Of a stretch of DNA of 64,000 nt, positions 25,479 through 34,043 are shown piece by piece. The stretch is from a virus. Below the pieces are notes generated by a model. That model searched no databases. It saw only the letters and a program-made list of their open reading frames with translations, and was not told the origin of the DNA. A program made the translations under genes and the position numbers. The stretch spans positions 17,066 to 81,065 of IMG/VR virus record IMGVR_UViG_3300042860_004240, one strand, 5' to 3'. Position 1 is the stretch's first letter. Every line of letters begins with the position of its first letter.

Positions 25479-25798
25479 AAGATAAAATTACAAAAGACAA
25501 TACAATTACTTATACCTCAGTTGACGCTAGTTCTTTTATCACGCATGCTACCTATAGCGTCAAAGATTCCATTTTAATAGTTAACTTTAAATCTAATTCT
25601 GCTTGGGCTTATGACAAAGTCCCACAATTAGAGTTTGTAAAAATGGTTGCTGCTAAGTCTGTTGGTTCTTATTTTAATAAGAATATAAGAAACAAATACC
25701 ATGGTGTCCAATTACTTGCTTCTACAGATGATGGTTTGGTTGTTAAGTCCGACGCGCACTCTGACTTATTGAAACTTAAAGAAATTAAAGCAACATGA
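25475..25798 (+). CDS. KTSC-domain protein
   Basis: 107 residues from GTG 25475. The segment AYDKVP ... AKSVGSYFNKNIRNKYHG fits the KTSC domain (Y.Y..VP ... A.SVG.YFN..IR..Y). KTSC proteins occur in phages and near nucleic-acid enzymes; biochemical role not established. Coupled by overlaps on both sides. Confidence 0.75.
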   Translation: MKDKITKDNTITYTSVDASSFITHATYSVKDSILIVNFKSNSAWAYDKVPQLEFVKMVAAKSVGSYFNKNIRNKYHGVQLLASTDDGLVVKSDAHSDLLKLKEIKAT

Positions 25799-25959
25799 GT
25801 AAAAAGAAAAATAAAAAGAATCGATATAACAACAATTACAACTACTACAGTGCCCCTAAAAAAAACACTAGCTTTTCTACTTCTACAGCTAAAGAAGTTA
25901 ACGATCTTGCTTTAAATGTTTTTGGCTCATTACAAATTTCAGCTAAGGAGATATCATGA
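25795..25959 (+). CDS. Small basic, Asn/Tyr-rich protein
   Basis: 54 residues with a Lys/Asn/Tyr-rich N-terminus (MSKKKNKKNRYNNNYNYY). ATGA overlaps at both ends. Possibly nucleic-acid binding. Confidence 0.55.
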   Translation: MSKKKNKKNRYNNNYNYYSAPKKNTSFSTSTAKEVNDLALNVFGSLQISAKEIS

Positions 25960-26486
25960 ACGATGATGTTGATATTGACATTATAAAATTAATTGACAAA
26001 GAAATAGCAAAACTATCTTTAACAGATAAGTACTGTTACGCACTCGGCGCTGATTTGAACAAGCTAGAAGGTGAAATTCAATCTATCGAATTATATGAGA
26101 TAGAAAAAAGTGAAGATGTTTATGGTCTTCTAGAAGGTGCTAAGCTAAGAACTTCTACTGAATTTTACGATGTTATTATTGTCATCACTTCTGGTTGGGC
26201 TGCTCCAATAGAAGACGATTCTCTTAGCGAAGACAATGTGCCTCCAAGCAAGCATCCTGGTAGAAGACGAGTTGAGCTTCATATAGCTTTAGACAAAAAT
26301 TCTTCTATGGCTTGTTCTATCCTTTTTATGGAAGAAGGCAAAGTGGTTAACACTGAGTACGATACTACCGGCACCGGACCTTTAGCCGATGCGGTTAGAA
26401 GTATTCACCCCAATAATTTAAAATCTGATAAAACTTTACTTACCAAAGGGACTGATAAAATTGTTGACTTTAAAGACCCTTTTTAA
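25956..26486 (+). CDS. Hypothetical protein
   Basis: 176 residues, AAGGAGAT ribosome site. Predicted alpha/beta with VIIVITSGWAAP and a basic RRRVELHIAL strand. Unknown. Confidence 0.6.
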   Translation: MNDDVDIDIIKLIDKEIAKLSLTDKYCYALGADLNKLEGEIQSIELYEIEKSEDVYGLLEGAKLRTSTEFYDVIIVITSGWAAPIEDDSLSEDNVPPSKHPGRRRVELHIALDKNSSMACSILFMEEGKVVNTEYDTTGTGPLADAVRSIHPNNLKSDKTLLTKGTDKIVDFKDPF

Positions 26487-26700
26487 AAAAAAGAATAAAG
26501 TTATAAAAGATGAAAAAAAGCCTGACGTATACTTTGTTCAATACGCTAGATATGGAGCTCCTAACGTCCAGTGGGGACCCTTTTACGACCTTCAGGACGC
26601 TATAGCATGGTGCTCGTATAACCTAGTAGTTCACGGTATTAACGCAGATATTCTTTTTGCTAAACATCCTGAATCCGACCCAAAGTATTGGTTTATTTAA
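26461..26700 (+). CDS. Small hypothetical protein, start uncertain
   Basis: Frame open from TTG 26461/26464; no ATG start. About 78 residues with aromatic-rich VYFVQYARYGAPNVQWGPF. Overlaps the preceding gene by ~26 bases. Confidence 0.45.
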   Translation: MLTLKTLFKKKNKVIKDEKKPDVYFVQYARYGAPNVQWGPFYDLQDAIAWCSYNLVVHGINADILFAKHPESDPKYWFI

Positions 26701-26735
26701 TATTCTAAAACTTACCTTTTCTAGCTCTAATCTGT

Positions 26736-26741
26736 TATAAT
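26736..26741 (+). promoter_or_regulatory. Extended -10 box for the proteasome-like gene
   Basis: TGTTATAAT, i.e. TGn plus TATAAT, with a weak TTACCT about 18 bases upstream. ATG 26768 follows after an AAGGAG. Confidence 0.6.
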
Positions 26742-26767
26742 ATTTCTTGGTTCTAAGGAGAAATGTT

Positions 26768-27382
26768 ATGACAACCATAGTTGCAATACAAGGTGACAGT
26801 TTTGCTGTAGTAGCAGTTGATTCTAGAATTTCAGCCATGGAATCAGACGGCTTTGCTACGATATCTACTTTAGGGGAAAACAGCGGTAAAGTAGCTGTAA
26901 ATGGTAAATACCTTTTAGGTGCAGCTGGGGATGTAAGAGCTATAAATATTTTACATCATGCTTTTATTCCTCCTACTCCTCCTTCTGGATTAAAGGGTAA
27001 AAAGTTAGACCAATTTTTTACTGTTAAATTTATTCCTGCTTTGCGCGATTGCTTTGAAAAGCAAGGATATGCTTCTCCTGACAATAATGAAGACAAGCAG
27101 CACATTGCAGAACAGGCTTCTACTATTTTAGCTGTTGTATCTGGCACTGTTTACGTAGTCGATTCAGACTATGCTTGGTCTTCTGATAGCAACGGAATAT
27201 ATGCTTTGGGTTCCGGCAGTGCTTATGCCCTTGGTGCACTTACTGCCTTAACTGCAGGGAAGAAAATACAAACAGTTTCACAAGCTAAGTCTTTGGCTTT
27301 GAAAGCTTTGGCTGTGTCTGCTAAATTTGATCCTTACACTGGCCCTCCATTTAGGACTCATGTTCAAGATTTTTCTAAGTAA
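26768..27382 (+). CDS. Proteasome beta-type Ntn-hydrolase subunit
   Basis: 204 residues. After Met1 comes Thr2, the expected catalytic nucleophile once Met is removed: MTTIVAIQG. Counting Thr as 1, Asp falls at 17 (AVDSR), as in 20S proteasome beta subunits and HslV. A Lys follows in SGKVAV, then GAAGDVRA (the conserved Gly turn) and ALGSGSAYALGAL, the GSGs motif around Ser129. No propeptide. It has its own promoter and AAGGAG start. Could form a homomeric HslV-like chamber or assemble with host subunits; no alpha subunit is seen here. It may degrade proteins delivered by the AAA+ ATPase at 15241. Confidence 0.82.
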   Translation: MTTIVAIQGDSFAVVAVDSRISAMESDGFATISTLGENSGKVAVNGKYLLGAAGDVRAINILHHAFIPPTPPSGLKGKKLDQFFTVKFIPALRDCFEKQGYASPDNNEDKQHIAEQASTILAVVSGTVYVVDSDYAWSSDSNGIYALGSGSAYALGALTALTAGKKIQTVSQAKSLALKALAVSAKFDPYTGPPFRTHVQDFSK

Positions 27383-27452
27383 TCTTTATTTAGACTAAAA
27401 AAAATTTTAAAGCTATCAGATAATTTTTATTAACCACAAAATTTGGAGAACA

Positions 27453-28022
27453 ATGCGCGCTAAACAAAAGACTACTTATTCTATGAAAAATCCTACGCCT
27501 CAATTGTCTGGAGACGTAAACAAATGGTTTAAAGAAGAATATCAACACCTTGCAGACACTCTTTGTGGTGGAGACAAGTTTGCTGTTACCAAAATAGCTA
27601 AAGAAGAACAGCTTTATTTATCAGAATACTTAAGAGCTATCTATGTTTTACAGACAACTAATAGCTTTGCTGAGTTGTCTAAGTACTCTATAAGTTACAA
27701 TGTATATAAAGATATTTTGGTAAATTATAAACAAGTTGATTTATCTTCTTCTACAGAAGAAGATATTGTTTTAAATTTAAAGCCAAAGTTTAAATCTAAG
27801 CGCCAAGATAAATACGAAGAAGTTATCCAATGGTGCAAAGACAACGCAGGTAAGAAAGTTAAAGTAAAAGATGTATCCGATTTAGTAGAATGGTCTTATC
27901 CTACTGCTAACACTTTTGTCCAATCACGCCCAGATCTTTTCTCAAAGTTTTCTCATGGGGTTTATTTGTTAAAGAACCCAGATGAAGAAAGAATGAAAGA
28001 AAAAAAAAGCTTAAAGAATTAG
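27453..28022 (+). CDS. Hypothetical protein with C-terminal winged-helix-like domain
   Basis: 189 residues. C-terminal part KVKDVSDLVEWSYPTANTFVQSRPD followed by GVYLL looks like a winged helix. Preceded by TTTGGAGAA. May bind DNA; unproven. Confidence 0.6.
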   Translation: MRAKQKTTYSMKNPTPQLSGDVNKWFKEEYQHLADTLCGGDKFAVTKIAKEEQLYLSEYLRAIYVLQTTNSFAELSKYSISYNVYKDILVNYKQVDLSSSTEEDIVLNLKPKFKSKRQDKYEEVIQWCKDNAGKKVKVKDVSDLVEWSYPTANTFVQSRPDLFSKFSHGVYLLKNPDEERMKEKKSLKN

Positions 28023-28032
28023 GAGATTAAAA

Positions 28033-28476
28033 ATGATTTTTGAAAACGAACAAACAACAATTTTTTCTGTTTTGATAGAAAACAATGACCAATATTACGA
28101 TGTAGCAGACTTAGAAGAAAATCCATATATTTATAAGATTTTAAGATCTTACGACAATGGATTAACTTGGAGCCATTTAGCTACAATGAAAGCTTCTGAT
28201 TTAGAAGAAGCTCATGATACTGTCGATTTGCTCAACGCTGGAGCACGAAAAAATAATTCTTTTAAAGATAACACTCCAACAAACATTTTTGGCAATGAGG
28301 TTAAACAATCAGACAAAAAATATCCCCATAACCATAGAACAAGTAATGGTTATGATGTTTTTATAGAAGCAGCACAGAAGTTTAAGAACGATTCTAATTA
28401 TTATATTAAATATAAGAATGAAATAGATTCTGTTATAAACCAATCTATAGACCCTGAAGACGACGACATAAGATGA
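28033..28476 (+). CDS. Hypothetical protein
   Basis: 147 residues, AGGAGATT site. Contains SYDNGLTWSHLATMK, reminiscent of a BNR/Asp-box repeat (S-x-D-x-G-x-T-W), but only one copy. Function unknown. ATGA overlap with the mini-gene that follows. Confidence 0.55.
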   Translation: MIFENEQTTIFSVLIENNDQYYDVADLEENPYIYKILRSYDNGLTWSHLATMKASDLEEAHDTVDLLNAGARKNNSFKDNTPTNIFGNEVKQSDKKYPHNHRTSNGYDVFIEAAQKFKNDSNYYIKYKNEIDSVINQSIDPEDDDIR

Positions 28477-28556
28477 ACCCAGATAAGTTTTTTTTATATA
28501 GTATTTTTGGTTTAATATCTGTTTCTTTTATTTTAGGAGTTTTGAGTTTATTGTGA
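28473..28556 (+). CDS. 27-residue single-TM mini-protein
   Basis: Start overlaps the previous stop (ATGA) and its stop overlaps the next GTG start, so three genes are chained. After MNPDKFF the rest is one membrane helix (IFGLISVSFILGVLSLL). The chaining supports translation. Confidence 0.5.
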   Translation: MNPDKFFLYSIFGLISVSFILGVLSLL

Positions 28557-29323
28557 TAGTTTTAATTGTAGGATTGCCGGGCGCAGGTAAAACATCACTA
28601 GCACAAGAGCTAGTTAGTCGCACTGGAGCTATTCATTTAAACGCAGATGCTGTACGCGCAGATCTTAACAGTGATCTTGGATTCACAACTACAGACCGTT
28701 TGGAGCAAGCCCGCAGAATGGGTTCAATGGCTAGACTTTTATCTGCTCAAGGTTTTTTAGTTATAGTTGATTTTGTTTGTCCGACAAAAGAAACTCGTAA
28801 AATGTTTGGTAAAGCTGACTTTACTTTTTGGGTGAGTAGGATTGAAGAAGGTCGTTACGAAAATACAAATCGTATGTGGGAAGATCTTTCTGAAGATGAA
28901 TACGATTTAAAGATTAATAAAGGTCTTACTGTCAAGCAAGAGGGCGATGCCTGCTTTGGCAAGATGAAAATACCTTGTTGGAAGACACCAACAACGCTCA
29001 TGCTTGGCCGTTATCAACCATGGCATTCTGGCCACAAAGCTTTATACGAAGAAGCAAAAAAGCGTGGCAATCCTGTTGTTATTGGAGTACGAGATACTGG
29101 CGGGATGTCTAATAAAGATCCATTTGAGTACGCTACAGTAAAAGAACTAATATTAAAAGATGTGCCAGATGCTTTTGTCACAATGATGCCAAACATAACC
29201 AAGATTATTTACGGAAGAGATGTTGGATATAGTATCGAAGAAATTGATTTACCTGACCACATAAAAGCTATATCTGCAACCCAGAAACGAAAAGAGCTAG
29301 AAGATGAACAACGTAATGCCTGA
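28553..29323 (+). CDS. Bifunctional P-loop kinase / HxGH nucleotidyltransferase
   Basis: 256 residues from GTG 28553. N-terminal kinase: Walker A GLPGAGKTS, then HLNADAVRADLN, similar to APS kinase or polynucleotide kinase-type P-loop kinases. C-terminal domain: GRYQPWHSGHKALYEEA, the HxGH motif of the cytidylyltransferase superfamily, and SATQKRKEL in place of the usual ISST-R motif. Such fusions occur in phages, but the substrate (sulfate, sugar, nucleotide) cannot be told from sequence. Possible supplier of an activated donor for the sugar or modification genes. Confidence 0.75.
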   Translation: MIVLIVGLPGAGKTSLAQELVSRTGAIHLNADAVRADLNSDLGFTTTDRLEQARRMGSMARLLSAQGFLVIVDFVCPTKETRKMFGKADFTFWVSRIEEGRYENTNRMWEDLSEDEYDLKINKGLTVKQEGDACFGKMKIPCWKTPTTLMLGRYQPWHSGHKALYEEAKKRGNPVVIGVRDTGGMSNKDPFEYATVKELILKDVPDAFVTMMPNITKIIYGRDVGYSIEEIDLPDHIKAISATQKRKELEDEQRNA

Positions 29324-29690
29324 TTGGGGCCAAGATGATTTATTGCCATCTGATAAAAAAGAAGCTACTAAAGAAAACACTGAAAAAATATTTCCAATAA
29401 CATTTTCTGATTCTACTTCTTTTATTGATTTTAAACAAAACATGGAAAATTTAATTTCCTTTTTTACTAAACATAGCCCACCAAAACTAGGTGGTTTTGA
29501 TTTAGATGATGCTTATTCTCAAAAAGGCGAGATCCCATTTCCTAAACAAAAAGACCTTCCTTACGATGAAGTTGTTGGCTTGTGCGGTGAATACGGTATA
29601 AACCCTCTTAACGTTACTTCTATCAAAGTTGCTGACCATGACACTGACAAATGTTTAAAAGTTATAACAATTGAGAAACTTGTTTTTTAA
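29304..29690 (+). CDS. Hypothetical protein
   Basis: 128 residues overlapping the kinase gene by 20 bases. Acidic N-terminus, compact C-terminal part. Unknown. Confidence 0.55.
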   Translation: MNNVMPDWGQDDLLPSDKKEATKENTEKIFPITFSDSTSFIDFKQNMENLISFFTKHSPPKLGGFDLDDAYSQKGEIPFPKQKDLPYDEVVGLCGEYGINPLNVTSIKVADHDTDKCLKVITIEKLVF

Positions 29691-29692
29691 TT

Positions 29693-29887
29693 ATGTTTAC
29701 AAAAAAAGTAAAGATAAAATTTGTTTCTTCTAAAAACAAAAAAATATGTACTATTAAAATAACAAAAAAAGAATTTGACAACTACGAAAAAATAGCTTAT
29801 TATTCAGGTCAAACTTTAGAGCAATTTGTTAATAAAGCTATTATTGATTATTTAAACAAACTAAAAAAGGAAGTTAAAAATGGATAA
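29693..29887 (+). CDS. Small basic hypothetical protein
   Basis: 64 residues, Lys-rich, with [20 protein letters not shown], resembling ribbon-helix-helix DNA-binding proteins. Overlaps the carrier-protein gene by 8 bases. Confidence 0.55.
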   Translation: MFTKKVKIKFVSSKNKKICTIKITKKEFDNYEKIAYYSGQTLEQFVNKAIIDYLNKLKKEVKNG

Positions 29888-30122
29888 CGAAGAAGTTTTT
29901 GCAAAATTTAAGACAAGCTTAGCTAAGATTGAACCTAAGTTTGATGTTGAAACAATTACTTTAAGCTCATCTCTTAAAGATGATTTAGGTCTTGATTCTT
30001 TAGACGTTATAGAATTGCTTATGATTCTTGAAGAAGACTTTCAGTTAGAAATTAATATAGAAGATATAATTGATATTGAAACCGTTAAAGACGCTTGCAA
30101 TATCCTACAAGATTTGTCGTAG
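29880..30122 (+). CDS. acpP: Acyl carrier protein
   Basis: 80 residues, normal ACP length. [19 protein letters not shown] contains the DSL phosphopantetheine site (Ser40) and the following recognition helix. Needs a host phosphopantetheinyl transferase. It lies 1 kb before the oxygenase operon, which encodes a ketosynthase and an acyl-ACP desaturase-like protein, so these three probably work on one acyl chain. Confidence 0.93.
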   Translation: MDNEEVFAKFKTSLAKIEPKFDVETITLSSSLKDDLGLDSLDVIELLMILEEDFQLEINIEDIIDIETVKDACNILQDLS

Positions 30123-30130
30123 TACTTGAT

Positions 30131-30331
30131 ATGGCTAAAAAATGTTCTCTTGTTGGTTCTAAAGTACAGCTAATAAGTACAGATGATCCTTATACTAAAC
30201 TAAAGTCTGGCGATATCGGCGTCATAACTCATATTGATGACAATGGTACTGTTTTTGCAGATTGGGAAAACGGTTCTTCTTTAGGCCTTATTCCTAACAT
30301 TGATAATTTTAAAATACTATCAGGGATGTGA
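30131..30331 (+). CDS. Small beta-barrel-like hypothetical protein
   Basis: 66 residues from ATG 30131. GSKVQLIST and SGDIGVITHIDDNGTVFADWENG resemble an SH3/KOW-type small barrel. Function unknown. Confidence 0.6.
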   Translation: MAKKCSLVGSKVQLISTDDPYTKLKSGDIGVITHIDDNGTVFADWENGSSLGLIPNIDNFKILSGM

Positions 30332-30332
30332 T

Positions 30333-30614
30333 ATGGGTGATAACCACGAAACTCGCAAAGCAATACTAGCTTCTTTATTTAATAAGATTACTTTTGATGA
30401 ATGGCTAGAAATAGGTATGAATCAGAACTGGTGCGGTCCAGCAGTATGCTACACCCATGATAGTTTTCCTATGAACGAAGAAGAAGATAATGAATTTGCT
30501 GATGGCAGCGATCCATGCATGCATATGATAAGATTGTACGAAGATAACGAGCACAAAGAATTAATAGAAGAAGCTCATTCTCCTTCTCAATGGAGAAAGC
30601 CATACAAGCAATAG
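30333..30614 (+). CDS. Hypothetical acidic protein
   Basis: 93 residues from ATG 30333, with GGGATGTG before it. Acidic, contains NWCGPAVCYTHD with two Cys and a His. Unknown. Confidence 0.6.
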   Translation: MGDNHETRKAILASLFNKITFDEWLEIGMNQNWCGPAVCYTHDSFPMNEEEDNEFADGSDPCMHMIRLYEDNEHKELIEEAHSPSQWRKPYKQ

Positions 30615-30626
30615 TTAGGAAAAACA

Positions 30627-30875
30627 ATGCCCTATATACACAAGTTAGACAGAGAACAAATAGTTAACGGAAGAGACATTGAAACTGCTGGTGAGTTAAA
30701 CTTTGTTATCTCTACCCTTATCAACCAGTACCTTGTCAATAAAGGTAAAAACTATAGCAATATCAATGAAGCCATTGGTGTTCTTGAATGCGCTAAACTC
30801 GAGCTCTATCGTAGGGTAGCCTTACCATACGAAGATATTAAAATTGAAGCTAATGGTGATGTCTACACTATATAA
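30627..30875 (+). CDS. Hypothetical protein (phage DUF-like)
   Basis: 82 residues, AGGAAAAAC site. Helical, with EAIGVLECAKLELYRRVALPYEDIK, a pattern seen in small phage proteins of unknown role. Confidence 0.6.
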   Translation: MPYIHKLDREQIVNGRDIETAGELNFVISTLINQYLVNKGKNYSNINEAIGVLECAKLELYRRVALPYEDIKIEANGDVYTI

Positions 30876-31005
30876 TACTCCTCAAGCACTTACTTGCGTG
30901 GATTGCAAGACTAAATCTGTACAAGTATCTAAAAACAAGAAGTTTAAAGTAAATCTTTGCGTCCCTTGTTTTATAGATAGAATGCTTCAAGAAAGTACTT
31001 CATAA
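30859..31005 (+). CDS. 48-residue zinc-ribbon protein
   Basis: Starts inside the end of the previous gene (17-base overlap). CVDC and CVPC are 18 residues apart, a zinc-ribbon spacing. Function unknown. Confidence 0.55.
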   Translation: MSTLYNTPQALTCVDCKTKSVQVSKNKKFKVNLCVPCFIDRMLQESTS

Positions 31006-31047
31006 TTTTTTTTTTAAACATACGATATTAGATTACCGTTTTTTAGC

Positions 31048-31077
31048 TTGCAGTGCTGATTATTTGCATGGTATGAT
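31048..31077 (+). promoter_or_regulatory. Promoter of the oxygenase/acyl-modification operon
   Basis: TTGCAG, 18-base spacer, TATGAT with TGG upstream (extended -10). About 30 bases to the GTG start at 31108. The preceding 40 bases are non-coding with a T-rich run after 31005. Confidence 0.6.
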
Positions 31078-31107
31078 ATAGGGTGACGCTATAGAGAGGG
31101 CACCGCC

Positions 31108-32049
31108 GTGATTACTTTTAATGACCTTGAATTGATCCATGAGGAAATATACCCACATATTGTTGTGTATAAAAACTTAATAAGAGATGTTGGTGCAATC
31201 AGCGATAGCCTAAAATTTTCTTCTCTTGTTACAGGGGAAGAAAAGCCTGGCATTTTGCCAATTTGGGGTAGATGGTTTGGTTTTGGAACATATGTTTCGG
31301 TGAGCGGCGATGCTTTGTCTCAAGATAGGCAAGCAGCAGATTTAGACGATGGTAATAGCTTGTATGAAAGAGAAAGAAGAGCTATTCATGCAGCCTACAA
31401 CGCTAGACTAGCTGCCATTTGCCATTATATGGGCAAGTACAATATGGGTGGCGGAAAATATCCAGAAGATGTTAAGACTTATATTCAGCCTTCTATTAAC
31501 TTTGCTAAATACGATCCAGATATTAAAGGTCTTGGAGCTATGGGCGAAGAAGAGCCGGAACTGACCATGCAATACCACACTGATTTTCATTTAGATAAAA
31601 TACTTAGACCATGTGAGAACTTTATGCTTACTTGTAATATCTATTGGAATGACGACTATGACGGTGGAGAAGTAACATTTTTGGTTCATGGTAAAGTTGT
31701 TGACTATAAACCTGTTGCAGGGGATGTGGTAGTTTTCCCTTCCGGTTCGTATCTTTTTCCTGGCGATGAGCCATACTTCCATGGTGTTCGTACTGTAAAG
31801 AACGGTAATAAATTTATTTCTAGAAACTATTTAATGTATTCTCAGCCAGCTAGCCAAAATTGGATTGACGGAGTAGCAAAATATGGAGAAGAAGAATGGT
31901 TGAAAATGGAGAAAGAACGTCAAGCAAAAGATAAGATTGCTCCTAACGTTGTTGTGTTAGACTACCATAACCCACCGCCAGGTAAGGATTTCGATTTATT
32001 ATATAACCCTGTAGTAAAAGAATACTATTGGAAAAAGGACAAAAAATAA
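31108..32049 (+). CDS. Fe(II)/2-oxoglutarate oxygenase (P4H-like) 1
   Basis: 313 residues from GTG 31108 (GAGAGGG 8 bases upstream). Iron ligands: HTD in QYHTDFHLD and the distal His in YFHGVRTV, with DYDGGEVTF and GDVVVFPSG typical of the prolyl-4-hydroxylase-like jelly roll. First gene of the operon. Would hydroxylate a substrate using O2 and 2-oxoglutarate; substrate unknown. Confidence 0.85.
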   Translation: MITFNDLELIHEEIYPHIVVYKNLIRDVGAISDSLKFSSLVTGEEKPGILPIWGRWFGFGTYVSVSGDALSQDRQAADLDDGNSLYERERRAIHAAYNARLAAICHYMGKYNMGGGKYPEDVKTYIQPSINFAKYDPDIKGLGAMGEEEPELTMQYHTDFHLDKILRPCENFMLTCNIYWNDDYDGGEVTFLVHGKVVDYKPVAGDVVVFPSGSYLFPGDEPYFHGVRTVKNGNKFISRNYLMYSQPASQNWIDGVAKYGEEEWLKMEKERQAKDKIAPNVVVLDYHNPPPGKDFDLLYNPVVKEYYWKKDKK

Positions 32050-32050
32050 T

Positions 32051-32635
32051 ATGTACAAAGGAAATAGCCAACAAGAGAAGTTTGTAGTAGACCTCCTAAA
32101 AGGAAAAAGAAATGGGTACTACGTAGAGTTAGGTGGCTTTAATTCTACTATGGGGAGCAACACGTATCATCTTGAAAATGACTATGATTGGAACGGTGTT
32201 TCTTTTGAAATAGTAGATGAACGTAGAGAAGAGTTTCTTTCTAACAGAAAAAATCCCTGTTTTGGAGATGCGCTAAAGTTTGATTATATCTCATATTTTG
32301 AAGCCAACCATTTCCCAAAACAAATAGATTATTTACAGGTTGATATAGACGCAGGCTATGACCTATCTTTGAGACCCCTAGGCAATGCCTATACAACCCT
32401 ACATGGCCTGATAACCGTGCCACTGACCCAGTACAGATTTTCTGTTATAACTTTTGAGCATGACGCTAATATGTACTTTAGGAATCGTGGTATGCGTGAA
32501 GCCCAAAGAGAGATTCTTGATTCATTAGGTTATACTTTAGTTGTGAGAGATATCCACGAAGATTGGTGGGTCGATCCTCTAGAAGTTAGCCCTGAAGAAT
32601 ATAGGAAATATTTAAGATGGCAAACCCTAACTTAG
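32051..32635 (+). CDS. FkbM-like class I methyltransferase
   Basis: 194 residues. YYVELGGFNSTMGSNTYHLE is the SAM-binding start of FkbM-type methyltransferases, followed by WNGVSFEIVDE (acidic ribose-binding residue) and QVDIDAGYDLS. FkbM enzymes O-methylate sugars or polyketides. A second FkbM-like gene lies at 53181 in the glycan cluster. Confidence 0.8.
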   Translation: MYKGNSQQEKFVVDLLKGKRNGYYVELGGFNSTMGSNTYHLENDYDWNGVSFEIVDERREEFLSNRKNPCFGDALKFDYISYFEANHFPKQIDYLQVDIDAGYDLSLRPLGNAYTTLHGLITVPLTQYRFSVITFEHDANMYFRNRGMREAQREILDSLGYTLVVRDIHEDWWVDPLEVSPEEYRKYLRWQTLT

Positions 32636-32645
32636 GATTTTATTT

Positions 32646-33254
32646 ATGAGCGCATTGTACCCAACTATAATAGTAGAAAAGTTTTTTTCTGATGAAGAAT
32701 GCAATCTTTTGTTAGACAATATAAAAAATTCAGGTAAAGAATTTGACGTTATAGACTACGGTGGTGGAGACAAAGGCAAAAGTTACTTTAATGTTTCAGA
32801 TCTTCCTATGAAAAGTTATTACGACGCTTTAAACAAGTTCATAGAAAAAAATTACAATTGCTCTATCGTTTCATCACGCGGGAAAAGCGTTGCAAGATAC
32901 ACTAAAGATCAAAACATTAATTTGCATCAGGATTGGGATCCTAAGTCCCCGGATGTAGTTGAGCACAGCAAGCCCCAGGTGCATATATCTAGTATTACCT
33001 ATCTTAACGAAGATTTTATTGGTGGAGAAATTGTAATTGCAGAAACTAGTAAAAATATAGATAAGTCGAGTGATGAACAAAGACAATTGGTGTTGGAGCA
33101 GATTGCAAATAACTCTACCCTAATGACTGTTACGCCAAAAACTGGTTTAACTATTTTTTTTGATGCGCTGTGCTGGCATATAACTAATCCGATAAGTTCA
33201 GGCATAAAATACTGCTATACTGATTTTTACTCAATAGAGAAAGTAGAAAGCTAA
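32646..33254 (+). CDS. Fe(II)/2OG oxygenase 2
   Basis: 202 residues. HQD in NLHQDWD and distal His in LCWHITNP; YLNEDFIGGEIVI and PKTGLTIFFDA mark the P4H-like double-stranded beta helix. The 2OG-binding basic residue would be Lys (IKYCYTDF). Overlaps the next gene by one base. Similar in layout to the protein at 35354. Confidence 0.85.
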   Translation: MSALYPTIIVEKFFSDEECNLLLDNIKNSGKEFDVIDYGGGDKGKSYFNVSDLPMKSYYDALNKFIEKNYNCSIVSSRGKSVARYTKDQNINLHQDWDPKSPDVVEHSKPQVHISSITYLNEDFIGGEIVIAETSKNIDKSSDEQRQLVLEQIANNSTLMTVTPKTGLTIFFDALCWHITNPISSGIKYCYTDFYSIEKVES

Positions 33255-34042
33255 TGATAGTTAAGCACTTGGGTGGGGGCATTGTCCTCATAGAAGATCT
33301 TCTAAGTAAAGAAGAGCTAGATTCCATTAATCTTGATTTAGTTGTAGAGAAGTGCCCAGTCCAAGGATTCAAGGCTGTTGGGGAAAAACTATTCCTAGAA
33401 GGGGGTTACGAAATAAAAGACCAACAAGAAGATATACCCAGCTTTGCTAGTAGGTATTCGGAAAATATTGAATCACTTCCCTTTTACCCAACTGTAGATG
33501 AAGCTATGTATCGTGGGGTTGTTGAGTATTGTAAAATTTTTCCTGTCGCTGTTGAATCTATAACTAATTGCGTTGGTCGTCATTTTATCAAATATGTTTC
33601 TGGTAACTTTATGGGCCCACATTCTGATTCCTCATTGTCTTACAAGCAAGGGACCGTTGAACCAACCTCCGCTATTGCTCTAGGTAACACTATCACTGTA
33701 TCAATTATATTAAACGACCAGTTTGAAGGTGGTTCTATATTATTTAATACATGGGGACTCAAAGTAGAGCCAAAACCTGGTTCAGCCTTATACTATCCCT
33801 CTAATTATATTGGGTCTCATGAGGTCAAAGAAGTTACCTCTGGAGTTCGTTGGGCTTATCTTGCTTTTTATGCCCACGGTGATAGAACTTTTACTTCTAA
33901 CGCATCTTTAGAAAAATACCCAGAAAGATACCAATGGACAATGAAGTTGAGAGAAGACATAAAAAAAGCCTGCGAAGAAGACGGCTTAATTGGCGAAGAT
34001 GTTGATATACTTAACTTAAATCGTCTTCAAAGAAAAGTATAA
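33254..34042 (+). CDS. Fe(II)/2OG oxygenase 3
   Basis: 262 residues. HSD in GPHSDSSLS, distal His and Arg in SHEVKEVTSGVRWAYL, plus NDQFEGGSILF. Complete 2-His-1-carboxylate triad. Substrate unknown. Confidence 0.85.
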   Translation: MIVKHLGGGIVLIEDLLSKEELDSINLDLVVEKCPVQGFKAVGEKLFLEGGYEIKDQQEDIPSFASRYSENIESLPFYPTVDEAMYRGVVEYCKIFPVAVESITNCVGRHFIKYVSGNFMGPHSDSSLSYKQGTVEPTSAIALGNTITVSIILNDQFEGGSILFNTWGLKVEPKPGSALYYPSNYIGSHEVKEVTSGVRWAYLAFYAHGDRTFTSNASLEKYPERYQWTMKLREDIKKACEEDGLIGEDVDILNLNRLQRKV

Positions 34043-34043
34043 A

